In this document: positions 35,385-46,232 of the stretch, piece after piece
Layout: the number at the start of each line of letters is the position of its first letter
Position numbering within the stretch: position 1 is the first letter of the stretch
Assembly (NCBI GenBank): GCA_001939145.1
Contig: LSRX01000296.1
Location: 492,247-556,246, forward strand
Source: Symbiodinium microadriaticum
Lineage: Eukaryota; Sar; Dinophyceae; Suessiales; Symbiodiniaceae
DNA: 64,000 nt
Direction of reading: 5' to 3'
The notes under the pieces: model-generated
Told to the model about the DNA's origin: nothing
Seen by the model: the letters and a program-made list of their open reading frames with translations, nothing else
The model's database searches: none
Position numbers and translations under genes: made by a program

Positions 35385-38300
35385 GAGAAGCGGAAGCCCA
35401 CGAAGATGCGCGCCTCCTCCCGCGCGGTGAGCATACGCCGGGACCCGGTCCTCAGTGGGAGGAGCAAACGCTTGCAGTAGGCGTCCTATAAAGGGTTCCT
35501 CAATGTAGCTAAGTTGTGTTTTGTCGGGCTTAGCGTCGTGCCGTTGTGGGTTCGTTGTGGGTTTCCGGGTTTAGGGCATTGGGGTTTTGGTGGCAAACTT
35601 GTGTTTCGGTTTGTGGTCTTAGGCGCTGTTTCAAGGCCACGAAGACTTCGCATTATACTGAGCACCGGTGAGCCTCCTAATTGTTTTGGCGTCGGAGTAC
35701 TCATGTGCCCTTCTGTTCAAGTAGGATTTGTTCGTTTATGTATGTGCTCATGAACGGATCGACAATTTCAAAAGAAAATCAGCCGGGTGGCAGGCAGCGA
35801 AGCTCTGGCTGATGCTCATGCAGCTCGGGGGTTTGTAGGGCCAGGTGTGGTAGCAAAGCTCCGGCTTTTGCTCATGATGTTCACGGGTGTGTCAGGCAAG
35901 TGTGGTAGCAAAGCTCCGGCTGATGCTCGTGATGCTCGCGCCTCGGGGTTTGTGGGAGTCAAGTGTGGTAGCAAAGTCCCGGCTGATGCTCGTGATGCTC
36001 GCCGCTTGGGCATTTGTAGGAGGCTAAGTGCGGTCGCACCTCGGGCGTTTGTGCGGGTCAAGCGTGGCAGCAAAGCTCCGGCTGATGCTCGTGATGCTCG
36101 CCCCTCGGGGTTTGTGGGAGTCAAGTGTGGTAGCAAAGTCCCGGCTGATGCTCGTGATGCTCGCCGCTCGGGCATTTGTAGGAAGCTACGTGCGGTCGCA
36201 CCTCGGGCGTTTGTGGGGGCCAAGCGTGGTAGCAAAGCTCCGGCTGATGCTCGTGATGCTCGCCCCTCGGGGTTTGTGGGAGTCAAGTGTGGTAGCAACG
36301 TCCCGGCTGATGCTCGTGATGCTCGCCGCTCGGGCATTTATAGGAGGCTAAGTGCGGTCGCACCTCGGGCGTTTGTGGGGGTCAAGCGTGGCAGCAAAGC
36401 TACGGCTGATGCTCGTGATATCTCGTGATGATCGCTCCTCGGGGTTTGTGGGAGCCACATCCCAAGCAGCCTAAACCCTAAATCGTGAACCGTTTAACCC
36501 TAAACCTAAAACCCGAAAGCCCTAAAGAGCTTTCGAATCTCCAGGTTCCATGGGAGGAGCGGCAGAAAGCCAAGCGGGTTGGGGACCAAGAAAGGCGTAG
36601 GATCCCAGGAACCTTTGCGGTTCCTCCTGTTCGAGGTCCCCTGGTGAGTTTTCTGTGAACCTAGTCTTGCTAACACCTAACATAACATGTATGTTTAATT
36701 AGGGTTTAGGATTTGTTGGTTAAGGGTGTGTAGGGTGCTTAATGCATTGTTGTGCAGTGGCTATCAGATTTAGTAGGATCCTGATTTTGTGTGGTCGTTA
36801 TCATTGTCATGGCAGGACCAAGGCATGAAATTTGGGGTTTCAGGGATCATTTGCTGCAGGGCTGGGAGACAAGTAGATGATGAGTGACAGGGAGTTTAGA
36901 TCGGTTCCAGGGAGAGCTTGGAGGGGTCAGTTTTTTTTTATCGGTGAGTCGATCTTCAGCAGAGCTGGGACGGTGTGGGTTACAGAATCGCGGAAGTCAC
37001 GGGACCTTGAGGAAGGGGCTCGGGTTGCGGCTTTACAAGCATCAGGGCTGGGTTTAGGCTTCGGGGGTTGACGCTTTTACAGGGGTTCGGGCTCAAGATG
37101 TTTTAGGGTTTGGGGTTCGAGGATTTGGGGCTTTGCAGCTTTAGGGCTCAGGGGTTTTTGAATAATTAAGGTCCGGGCTCCCGTGCCTTGGGGCTGCTCC
37201 CTGTTTTCTTGAGCTTCGCGGCTTTGAGGCTTGGGATCGCGGGCTTGGTTTCTTAGGCTTTTTGGGTGTTCGAGTGTAGGCTCCGACTTGTACGCTTTTG
37301 GCTGCAAGACCCAAAGAAAGGAAAGGGTCTAAAAAGAAGTTCGAGGATCCCTTCAACCGAGCGTGCTCACTAAATTCCATGAAGTTTCTGAATTCCTTCA
37401 AATAGACCGTCCGAAACCTGGCAGCTTCCTACAGTGTCCATACGCTTATGCTCCGATCCAGGATACCTGCCTCCAAAGACACCAGCCAAAGCTTCAAACC
37501 TGAGTTTTTTGAGGAGCTCGAGGCGGTGAAAGCCAAGGCAAAGGAGCTGGAAGATGCCGGCAGCCCAATGGGGTAACTTAGGGTTTCGAGGCCTCCTTTC
37601 TTTCTTTTCTTATTTAGGGTTTAGGGTTTAGGGTCTACTAAACTCGGGTTCTGGCGCCGTTCTTGTGCGCACCACGGCATCAGTCGTGCCAGGGTTTCAA
37701 GCTTCAGAGCTTCTCGCAAGCTTTGCGGACTCTTGCGCAGCTGGGCGGGTTTTTTTGCTAGCTTGCGGGGCCCTTAGCTGTCTTTTGGGGGTCTGACTAC
37801 GTGGCAACAATATCCCCTCGTAGTCCCTGCAATACTTGTAACATGATACACGCCCAAACCCCATTCTGAACGCGGTTTCAGGGCCACGGTTCAGGGTACG
37901 CTCTTCTTTGGGGCTCAGGGTTTAGACTTCAACTAGGGGTTGGAGTTTAGTCTTTAGAAAAGAACGGCCTGTAAGACATCCTTCCAGCATAAGCGAGCCG
38001 AATGCGCAAAGCCCCAGACTCTGGCAGAGACAGGGTAGGACTAGGAGCAGCATGTTAGATCCCTACAGTATTTTGGCAGTCTACAGTACAACACGAGCGG
38101 CTGAAGACTTGGAAAGGCAAAGAAGGCCGTGAAGAAGCAGAAAGCCAAGAAAAAGCGCTGAGCTTAGCTTGCTGGCAGAAGGTATCATTCTTCGGTCAAC
38201 GTGCAGTCAGTCTTTCGGACAAGAGAGGAAAAGGTTTGGGGTGGAAGGTCCGAGGTTTTGGGGGTTTTATGTTTCGGTTAAACTCTTTTGTTTGGGTTTT

Positions 38301-39544
38301 AGCTCTTAGGATGTTGCGTTTTCGTGTTTCCGCTTTGGGTGCAGGCAGGGGCCCAAACCTCTTGGCCTCAAGGCTCCCAATCAACCGTTTCCGAAACTCC
38401 AATGCAGTCCCGAACTTCTAGGCCCAGAAGGCTGAAAGCCTTTAAGCCGTGAGACCCTTGGATCGCAGATGATTTTGAAACTTCCAAACCCCGAAAAGAC
38501 GCCATGCAAACGTTAACCCTGGCCTTAAACTTGGCCCTAAAACCTTCAATCCAACACCCCATACCCTGTAAGACTACAATCTCAGCAGTCCTACCCGTAA
38601 AGCCCTAAATCCCTCCAGCCCCAAACCCCAACCCCGAACCCTCCCTGAGCCCGACAGCTTCATCTCGCGGCGCTGCCCTCCAGGGAGGAGAAGAAGCGGA
38701 GGAAGGAGGAGAACGAAATCAAGGGCGGCCAGTTCCAGGTGCGGGCTCCAGCTTTGGTCCTAAGGGGTTCTAGGAGGAAGATTTCGCTTGCTGGTCTGCC
38801 TGGAGCCTTTGGAGTTGGGTGTCTGGGGGATATATATAGGGCTCTATGATGCTTTGGGAACCCGGGGTCTAGGGTTCAGGGAATGAGGCTTCACAAAGGG
38901 GGCTCAATGATTACCAACACTATTTTGGGGGTTCTTTGCTACAATTTAGAATATAATATACCCCTATACCCCAAGACCCTATACAAATTGTTAAGGCCCC
39001 TTTTGTACGGCTGTATGTCTCGGGGTCTCGGGGTCATCTGCTTACAAGCTGCTGTCCTTGGTGAGATCGCAAACCTGCGCAGGCCATGAATTTAAGGAGT
39101 TGATGTGAATCGCAAGCCCCCAAACCAGGGAACCCAAAACCCGAAACCCTACACCTATCCTCCGGGGTTCTCTGAGACGTTTAGCTGATCAGAAGATAGG
39201 CGTTCAAAGACATTTCAGAAACTAAAAAGCAAAAACTCCAAGTCCAAAACACCCTCATGGCTTTCCTTTGAAGCTGGGGTGGTAGCTCCCGGCTTCTTTG
39301 GAGTTTAGAGCTTCTTGGCGTCTGGGCTTGGGGCCTGAGAGGTTCGTTTCTTTTCAAAAAGGGGGTGTTTAAGCTTCCGGATGAGCGGCGGCCTTGTTCT
39401 TGAACCTGACGGGAGGGCTAAGGGCGCAGCACGCAGCCGAACCTCTGAAGACCCGACGTTCCTAGCCAGGTCGTGAAGAAGACGGAGAAGGTTCGAAAGT
39501 GGCACAAGAATGCCAGGCCAAGACCCATGCGGGACTTGCTCTGA
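35385..39544 (+). CDS. CCDC86/Cgr1-like ribosome-biogenesis protein (probable)
   Basis: Five exons: 35385-35426 (EKRKPTKMRASSRA), 36545-36643 (VPWEERQKAKRVGDQERRR), about 37457-37572 (FFEELEAVKAKAKELEDAG), 38684-38738 (EEKKRRKEENEIKGGQFQ) and 39470-39544 (VVKKTEKVRKWHKNARPR, then RDLL and TGA). The junction 36643/37457 is unresolved; the remaining junctions keep phase. The order resembles the C-terminal domain of the CCDC86/Cgr1 family: a WEERQ-like start, a long basic coiled coil, an EEKKRRKEEN stretch, then V-V/I-x-x-x-x-K-x-x-K before a basic tail. Family members are nucleolar and act in 60S subunit maturation. The N terminus was not found upstream of 35385. The tail is shorter than in animal homologues. 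The minisatellite at 35.76-36.46 kb lies in the first intron seen. A charged frame at 38127-38160 might be a further exon but is not needed for phase. Confidence 0.6.
35765..36460 (+). repeat. 63/99-base higher-order minisatellite, copy 1
   Basis: The word GCTGATGCTCGTGATGCTCG recurs with spacings of about 63 and 99 bases (a 162-base higher-order unit), for example at 35982, 36081, 36144, 36243, 36306 and 36405. Both spacings divide by 3, so several frames stay open on each strand (213 residues on +, 173 on -). It shares its 5' flank and units with the copy at 59.65-60.11 kb. It lies inside an intron of the CCDC86-like gene. Confidence 0.93.
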
Positions 39545-39604
39545 GTTGAGGTACCTTGTTAGGGGTCCCTTAAAGTTGTAGGATCTCAGGGCTTAGCGCC
39601 CGGG

Positions 39605-39823
39605 ATGCCAGGGTCTTTTGGGCACTGCAGCCCGGGAGCCCCAACTCCAAAAAGGGAATTTCAAGAACCAGAGCCCCCCAAGAAAGGCGCCTCGGTGTTT
39701 GGCACCTTCTTTGTGAGACCGAAGACCCCGGGCTCAGATCTCAGGGCCCCCTTAGTTGAGGCTTCCCGTCTCGAACCCTCACAGAGCGGCTCTTTCGGAA
39801 CCCCGGCGTCGTACATAGCTTAG
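39605..39823 (+). CDS. short ORF or terminal exon, 72 codons, unknown protein
   Basis: The frame runs from ATG at 39605 to TAG at 39821-39823. After a CTGCAG at 39626-39631 it reads PTPKREFQEPEPPKKGASVF and later FGTFFVRPKTPGSDL. Composition is Pro/Lys/Ser-rich and G/C-biased in the middle. It begins 60 bases after the stop of the CCDC86-like gene, so it is either a small separate gene or a 3' exon. No family is recognised. Confidence 0.45.
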   Translation: MPGSFGHCSPGAPTPKREFQEPEPPKKGASVFGTFFVRPKTPGSDLRAPLVEASRLEPSQSGSFGTPASYIA

Positions 39824-39867
39824 GGGTTTCGGATTCACTATGAGAGGTAGGGGCGGAGGTCGGGTTT

Positions 39868-39948
39868 AGGACCGAAGCCGGAAGGAAGATGCTCCGGACC
39901 ATGAGCGGTGAGCAGATTGAGCGGCTTCTGACGACGAACCAGTACTGA
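39868..39948 (+). CDS. candidate terminal exon, unknown protein
   Basis: After GGTTTAG the frame reads KMLRTMSGEQIERLLTTNQY and ends at TGA 39946-39948. It is helical and coding-like; the acceptor is a telomere-like TTTAG. Confidence 0.4.
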   Translation, partial: RTEAGRKMLRTMSGEQIERLLTTNQY

Positions 39949-40533
39949 TCCGCTTGGAGCGATATCTGGGAGGTAACATGGTTCCAGCTGATGTATGAGC
40001 ATCTTTTCCGGGTACCTGTCAGCTTTTGCAGCACTTTCCGAACATGTGGATGGGCGGCTTTAGCATGTTCTGTGTTAATGAGGCATTTAAGGGGAAGCTG
40101 TTCTGAGGTGGAATCTTGAAATGGTGCGCCAAACACCAGGGAAGCAGATAGTTTCACAAGCACATACATGCTCATGAGCAAACATCGCACCTAGGTGCAT
40201 ATCTGCATCGCACCTCGGTTGCCTTTGGGCTCCAGGGTGGTGACTGCGGGCAGGGAGCGGTCAGGAATTGAGAGGTCAGAAGGTGGTGATTTTTGGGCCC
40301 GAGCCTTGGATATACGCTTCGTAGCTTCTCTTGCTTACGACCGAACCCAGGGTTCGGAGATGCAGCCTTGGGTCGCTCCGAAGCCTTTGTGTTGCCAAGA
40401 CGGCCCTCCACAAAGGATGCGGCTGCAAATGGTCTCACCCCCAAAGTGCCCCGCTCCGAACACCAAGCGTGAGTCTCAGACAGCTTCAACCTAAATCTTA
40501 CAGGCAAGGCATCGGAAGGACGTCTGTCTCTAG

Positions 40534-40865
40534 CTGGCGGAAGATAATCTTGGGTTCATGCTTGAAACCATGGAAAGCAGTGAACGGCCATCTCCCAAGC
40601 CGTACGCGCCAAAGACCCAAAGGTCCGCACCGTCAGAATCCCGAAACCATTGGGGGTTGGGGTTTCGGGTGTTGGGGTTTCTGGTCGCGTTTAAGACGTC
40701 GGGTTGAGGGCTCAGGGTTTGCAATCTCAACCCCAAGGCACCGAAGCTTAGGACTTTAGATCCCTGGCCCTGAGACAGCTTGGAAGCTTTTGGAGCAAGT
40801 GCTGCACGCCTAAGCCGGCACTGGGACAAAGGGACATAAAGGGACAAAAGCGAGTGCCTCTGTAG
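40534..40865 (+). CDS. two candidate exons, unidentified gene
   Basis: The first starts at 40534 after TCTGTCTCTAG and reads LAEDNLGFMLETMESSERPS, then a Pro/Lys/Ser-rich stretch to about 40622 or 40656. The second starts at about 40752 after GCTTAG, includes SLALRQLGSFWSK and runs to a TAG near 40865. Both read well, but minus-strand frames overlap them. Confidence 0.4.
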
Positions 40866-41140
40866 GGACACTAAGCTTAGACGCTCCGTAGCCCCGAAAC
40901 AGATAGAACAGAGACTCAAACTCTGAATCCTATGCAGCAGCGCAAAGCAACTATTCTCCAGCCCTTCTCCACCCATTCCTGGAACTTTGGGCCAAGGGCC
41001 CGAGGCACTTCAAAAGCTACCGGTCGGGTCGTTTTTTCCCCCAAGGCTCCTCTATAAGGGCCAGCACCCTTCATCCTGCTTCTCTGCCCTTCTGCCCGCA
41101 AGGAAACTCCGAACCTTCCCTTAAGGTTTATAGGGCCGTA

Positions 41141-41526
41141 AAAAGTCCATAAAGTCTAGGGTTGATCCCAAGGCCCGGTGCCCTAAACGCCCCCCCCCCC
41201 CCCAAATATGTTGGACCCAGCTGGACAACTCCGACCCAAGCCCAAGCCACTGGACCCCGAGCACTACAGTCCTTGACGTCCGGGGCTGGGCCCTACAAGT
41301 AGAGCCTCCAAACAGAGTCTTATCACGAGACTTCTGCAACCATTTGCAAGCTTTTCTGCTAGAGCCGCAAGAAGCCGCCGTAGACAGGGTCATTCAAAAA
41401 GCCGCGCCCGCCGCTGTTTCGGATCAGCTCCGACCCCTCCCCGGAACAAGTTTTTCTTTTGGCGGCCCGGGAAAAAGGAGGTCTGGGCCCGCCATCGCCC
41501 CAGGTGGCGCTTTAGTTGGTGCTTAG
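41141..41526 (+). CDS. long open frame with helical coding segment
   Basis: No stop occurs from about 41141 to TAG at 41524-41526 (about 128 codons), one of the longest non-repetitive open frames in the window. The best part, from about 41290, includes VLSRDFCNHLQAFLLEPQEA and AVDRVIQKAAPAAVSDQLRP. The first ATG in frame is 41344. A C14 run at 41190-41203 lies inside, so the true exon probably starts after it. No family is recognised. Confidence 0.45.
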
Positions 41527-41592
41527 GGTTTTTTTGGTGGGTTTAGGGACTTTGTTCACGTTCTTACCCCGGATTCTTGGGCGTAGTCTTCG

Positions 41593-41877
41593 ATGATGCA
41601 GGATCGTGCAGATTTCGGTCCACGGGCTGAGGGTTTTAGGAACAAGGCATTACAATTTGCAGACTTTTGCGGCCCTTGCAAGCATGATGGTGGCCTAATG
41701 CAAGCCCCCTCTGAACCGCATAGAGCACACGGTGCTACGCCACGGGGGTGTGCCGAATCTACCCATGGATGGTTGGGATGGGGCCTTTCGCCACTGTTCC
41801 GAGCACCTAATTGGAAGATCTCACGCCCGAGACAGCAAATCCGAAATCAGGAACCGGAAACGCAGCTTTTCCGCTAG
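41593..41877 (+). CDS. ATG-initiated ORF of 94 codons, unknown
   Basis: It starts with two ATG codons at 41593 and includes FADFCGPCKHDGGLMQ and RAPNWKISRPRQQIRNQEPE, ending at 41877. Cys and His residues are present but form no recognised finger. It could be a first exon that continues past a donor, or a short gene. Confidence 0.35.
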   Translation: MMQDRADFGPRAEGFRNKALQFADFCGPCKHDGGLMQAPSEPHRAHGATPRGCAESTHGWLGWGLSPLFRAPNWKISRPRQQIRNQEPETQLFR

Positions 41878-41884
41878 CTTGTGC

Positions 41885-42500
41885 TAGCATGGCTGTTCAC
41901 CAGTTCAAGCAGAAGGGTGCTCGAAGAGTTGAACGGACATGATTGGTAAATTAGTACAATCAATGATATGGATGGAAACATCCGCGACATCATTCCTCAG
42001 TCGCCACTACTTTGCAGTGTAGCATGCCGTGCTAGCCGCTCACATTGCCAGATACCTTGCAGTTTGTATCAATAAGGACCCCTGAACAGGAACTTAATTA
42101 GAGCAAGCCCCATATTACATCTCACAGACATGAGGCTACTTACGCCATCGTTGGGGAGGATCCCGTGCCGCGAGCTTGGCAGTTGTGTCACATCATGCCG
42201 CAAAGCCACGACCCCACACCCGCGAATCCGAAAACTCTTCACACCCCAGAAGCCCTAAACCCTAAGCCAAGAAAACGTAGAAGTAAGCCCTAAACTCTAG
42301 AAGCCGTACCTGATATCGTAAACCCCAAGCACCTGATGCCGTAAACCCTAACTAACCACCTCATGACCTCAACCACCTGAGGTGTTGCGTTAGACATGGC
42401 GAGTACGAGTCTTTTGGCACAGCCTGTACATAAAGGGCTGCAAGTCGAGCGCTCAAACCCAGCCTAAATCCTAAACCCTGCGCTCCAAGGGCCGTCTGCC
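41885..42500. other. no secure gene; CCCTAAA-like words
   Basis: Degenerate CCCTAAA words at about 42250-42360 and 42465-42510; otherwise I see nothing. Confidence 0.5.
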
Positions 42501-42508
42501 CTAAACCC

Positions 42509-42856
42509 TGAAGTCAGCCCTTGTCGATCAACACTCTGAGCCCTTCAAGACTTCCCTGGACGGGTACACACTGCAAGCCCAGCAGGCCAAAAAGAGGCAT
42601 TTCCATAAAAAACAAAGACAAGCATCCCTAGCCCTAACCCTGCTTCCTCCGAGGACTAAGCTCCATAGGCCCACTATAACCCGGTCAAGAATCATTGCTA
42701 TCATCTTCATGGCTGTTTCTACTATTGTTTCTGGTGTTACTGTGTTTGGCTCTCTTTTTTTTTTGAATTTCCGGTCGTTTGTGGCCGAGACCCGTCTTCT
42801 GAGGCTCTCTTTGAGGCTCCGGCCTCGGCCCAGGAGGCATGCCGGGGGTCGATGAC
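42509..42856 (+). CDS. open frame with one hydrophobic helix; competing frames
   Basis: One + frame is open from about 42509 to TGA near 42856. It includes SLDGYTLQAQQAKKRHFHKK and a hydrophobic run, IIAIIFMAVSTIVSGVTVFG, that could cross a membrane. In another + frame the segment at about 42788-42895 includes SSEALFEAPASAQEACRGS and ends before a GTTTAG donor; its third positions are more G/C-rich. A 118-residue minus-strand frame also overlaps. Some coding is likely here, but I cannot choose the frame. Confidence 0.35.
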
Positions 42857-42895
42857 TGCGGCCGGGGGGCCCAGGCGCCATCAACTTCGAATCTG

Positions 42896-42962
42896 CAGGG
42901 TTTAGGGTTTAGGGGTTTAGGGTTACGGGGTTTAGGGTTACGGGGTTTAGGGTTACGGGGTT
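42896..42962. repeat. TTTAGGG-like tandem words
   Basis: GGGTTTAGGGTTAC-type units repeated about four times, at the start of an intron directly after a possible donor near 42898. Confidence 0.85.
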
Positions 42963-43739
42963 CTTTGGTGGGGTGGGGTGGGGAGGGTGAATGTAGGGAG
43001 AAAGTAGGATGTAGCCTCCTCCCTCGGATACAGGAAAAAGGGGGGGAGGGGAATGTGTTGGTTTTTCTCTTTGTCTGCAACGTTGCAGATCACGGTGAGC
43101 CGTCAACTTCGATGCCGAACCCCAACCATAAAACCCCCAGAATCCAAGCCTAAGCCCGAACGCCCAACAACCCCAAACCCCAAACTCTTTCAAAGGCCCC
43201 CGAAACCCCAACCCCGAACCCCTGGAGCCTTCACAAAACCCCTTTTCCAAGCCCGAGCACTCAAACCCCACCCCCAACTCAGACCCCTTGGCAGCATGCT
43301 CCCATTCTAGAATTGCGGGCCATCAGCCCAAACTCCAAAGGCCCCCCCTAATCCCCAAAGCCCCTAATCCTAAACCACAACATCCCGGAGCATCCTCAAT
43401 GCCTGAACCCCGAACTTTCATGCAACAGGAAGGCCTTAAACTCGCAGCCAAGCCCTAAGAGCTCCGTACAGTTAAGAATCTACAGGTTGATATGCGCATG
43501 ATCCAGGATTAGATCGGTTGCTGGAGGGATTATGTAGTATTCCGTGACTTAGGCAATGAGGATTTAGGGTTCAAACTCCTCCGGCCGCGATTTTGTTCAC
43601 ATGTGGTCAGCACCTGAACCCTAGCCGTCACATCGTCAAGCCCCGAACCCTAAACGCTAAGCCCCAAAGCGCCGACATTCAGAGCTTTAGCCTGTAAGAC
43701 TACATCAGCACACTTGTTTAAATCCCTTCTACAAGCCAG

Positions 43740-45239
43740 CATCGATACCTGTGGCTAAGATACGAAGTCGGTGACCTCTTCGACGTCCAAGTCGTCGAAG
43801 TCGTCCAAGTACTCGGTTAAGAGCTTTATGTCCAAGGCGGGCCGGGGCCCTCCAAAGTTGGGTCCGTGGGGCTCGGGATTTTGGGGGTACTCGGAGCCCA
43901 CCAGAACCCCAAGCCAGGCAAGTCTTAACCCCGATTCGGGAAGAGTAGGTGTTGCAGACCCTGAAGCTCGCCAAATGCTGGTGCCCTCGTTCTGTAAGTC
44001 AAGACTAATGTAGAAACCCCGCAGAGTACGATCCTTGCTACAAGATCCCTGAGAAAAGGACTGCTTCAAACTGCCGAACCCGAAGTTTCGATTTAGGTTT
44101 ACATGATTTGATTTTGGCTCGGGAATTGGGTGGTAGCATCTCCTTAGGATGCATCCACTGGATGTACGGTGTGCTGTTGCTGCCGCTTGTGGCTGCAGAG
44201 ACTGGCAATTCTTGGTCCAAGCATTCGATCTTTCAGGCGACGACAATTGACTGAAGGAGATGCAGCAGATTTTTTTGTGCCCATCGCCGCCCCGCACAAT
44301 TCAACGCATCAGGCTTCTGAGGATTGCCCAGTAACTTCCCTAAACCCTTGACCCTATGGGTAGTGATGTCACAACCCAAGCCCTGTGAGTCATCCGGAGT
44401 TTCAAGTATGAAGTCTTCCGCAATCATTTGCCTCTCATCTGCCCCCTCTTCCCCAAACCGATCCTGCAACACTCCACCAACTGGCTGAAAAGGGAGAGGT
44501 GTTTTAAGGGCTTCGCTGGCAGCCTCTGAGTTTTAAAGCTGTAGATCCGAAGCATGCAAAAGGCATTCCCAGCCGAATCCTGCTGCAGCTTTAGGATGTA
44601 AGAAGTAGGATATAAGCTTCAGGATTCAGGGTGTATAAGGTTTAGGGTTTGGGGGTTTAAGGCTTCGGGTCCAGGGTTCGATCCTGAAACTCCACACCGA
44701 AAACGCAGAAGCCCCCCCTTCCCAGCCTGGTGCAGGCATCTTCCATGTCTCAGTCGATGAAAAGAGGCCCCACGGCTCAGGGCTCTTATCTTTTTCTATA
44801 GTTCGATAAGGGCTTCAGTAAGACCTACTGTCAGGGTTCTATACAGGATTATAGAAAAGGTAGGTAAAGTTTAGAGAACCCCAGAACCCCAAACCCCAAA
44901 CCCCGAACCCAATGCCCCAGAGAGTATCAAAGTTTAAAGCCGCTTGGCAGCTCCTTATAGCGTTTAGGCAGCATGGTATTACTTGCCCGTTCTAAAGCTT
45001 GGAACGAAGAAGGAGTGCTTCAACTGTACCGTTCCGCGTGGTTTAGCTGGACTCTAAGAGTCCCCCGTGATATTCCGTGACGAGAATCTGGAAGACGCGG
45101 TTCGTCCTGTCTGCAAGGCCCTTCGTGCCTGAGGCGCTTGGGGTTGAAGGGCCGCTAAGCCTCAAACCTGGAGGCTCCCTGCCAGCCGGACCTCACTTGG
45201 CCTAAGGAGTTAAAGGCCATCGTAGAGGCCAAGAAATAG
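43740..45239 (+). CDS. multi-exon gene of unknown function, 3' end at 45239
   Basis: Exon 43740-43808 (AAGCCAG to GTACTC) includes YLWLRYEVGDLFDVQVVEVV. Exon 44199-44330 (GCTGCAG to GTAACT) includes RRRQLTEGDAADFFVPIAAP. Exon 44407-44498 (TTTCAAG to GTGTTT) includes VFRNHLPLICPLFPKPIL. Exon 44972-45040 (AGGCAG to GTTTAG) includes LLARSKAWNEEGVLQLYRSA. All four join in phase. A last exon, 45186-45239 (CTGCCAG to TAG), reads PDLTWPKELKAIVEAKK. The link between 45040 and 45186 is unresolved; a segment at 45059-45108 (FRDENLEDAVRP) may lie between. The peptide looks like a folded globular domain of mixed strands and helices. I do not recognise the family. A 180-residue minus-strand frame overlaps the first two exons and is judged a shadow. 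Confidence 0.6.
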
Positions 45240-45505
45240 TGATCTTTTTTTGTGACTTTATGACCCTTTGCACGTCTAGTACGTTCACAACCCAGCCTTG
45301 TTTGCTTACGCCCGAAGTGCGAATGTAGATTTTCCTACATGTCGGTCAATCCTTGATCCTTCCAAGCCGCTTCAACGGCCTCGAAGTGCTGAACGCCCCA
45401 AGTCGTGCTTCCTACACGCCCCAAGCGCCGAACATGCCCTAACACGAGCCCGGGCCCGAAACCTAAGCCCCTGAGCACGGCCCCCTGTTCCGTGCCAATC
45501 GTCAG

Positions 45506-45561
45506 GCTTGAGTGCCCTCACGGGCTCCTCGCGAAAAACCACTGCATCAGTTGCGGCCATG
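45506..45561 (+). CDS. candidate Cys/His-rich exon
   Basis: It lies between TCGTCAG and GTAGAT and reads LECPHGLLAKNHCISCGHG. The C-x-H...H-C-x-x-C-x-H spacing could hold zinc. A second segment with the words GHDHCIDC occurs near 48376. No named finger class fits. Confidence 0.4.
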
Positions 45562-45893
45562 GTAGATGCACGCGCCGGCGGGTTTGAGGGTTTTGCGTTG
45601 CTTGCAGGATCATGGTCCCTTGTGTAATTAATAAGGGCACAAACGCGGTAATAGATACTTGGATTGGGGTTGCGGTACTGACAATTGCACTTATGAGTAT
45701 AAGCTACATGCCAAGTCCCATGGTCCTTCAAGAGGGGGCTCACGGAACACAGCTTGGGATCCGATTCCCTGCGCCCAACACTCGTAGCCGGAGGCCCCCC
45801 AAAACTGTGCTGGCTTAGGGTTGAGCTTAATTGGTTTACGGTTTAGGGTATGCGGACTCGGATTGAGGGCATGCGGTGTAGGCTGTAGTTTAG

Positions 45894-45894
<1 letters not shown>

Positions 45895-45935
<41 letters not shown>
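45895..45935. repeat. (TA)n microsatellite
   Basis: About 17 TA units followed by a short CA run. Confidence 0.95.
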
Positions 45936-45992
45936 TATACACACACACACAAGGAAATGGGACCTAACGTAATTATGGGGTTTAGGGTTCAG

Positions 45993-46046
45993 GGAACCTG
46001 CCCCTTGAAGGATGTCTTTGACAATTTGGGTGCCTCTTCCAGCTAA
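45993..46046 (+). CDS. candidate terminal exon, 17 codons
   Basis: After GGTTCAG the frame reads GTCPLKDVFDNLGASSS and stops with TAA at 46044-46046. Short but coding-like. Confidence 0.3.
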   Translation, partial: GTCPLKDVFDNLGASSS

Positions 46047-46232
46047 GAGCTCTCACCTCGAAGCCAGAACCCGAAGCTCCGAATAGTAAACCACACTGAG
46101 GAGCTGGTTCCTGAAAACCCTGAACCCTAAGCCTCCTACGGGGCTTTCCAGCCTTGCCGTGGAGACCTTCTATTGGCATTCATTCAGTTTTTAGGTTAAG
46201 CGCCTCAGGGTCTGAGCTTCATCCTTTAGCAG

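Noticed and set aside
35787..36428. 213-residue repeat protein
   Set aside because: Units of 63 and 99 bases keep every frame open, both strands are open, and the array lies in an intron of the CCDC86-like gene. It is kept as a repeat and raised only as a question in the findings.
38127..38162. Lys-rich terminal exon (KAKKAVKKQKAKKKR then TGA) of the CCDC86-like gene
   Set aside because: The exons at 37572 and 38684 join in phase without it, and the family C terminus is supplied by 39470-39544.
42528..43080. Minus-strand frames of 118 and 131 residues
   Set aside because: Their NPKP-rich parts come from CCCTAAA-like repeats, and the + strand segments have better third-position bias. Not fully excluded.
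43755..44297. 180-residue open frame on the minus strand
   Set aside because: It overlaps two + strand exons (43740-43808 and 44199-44330) that have good splice borders and agree in phase. About one open frame this long is expected by chance in a window this size.
44660..44700. Possible tRNA T-arm (GGGTTCGATCCTG)
   Set aside because: The stem has a mismatch and no other arms are present.
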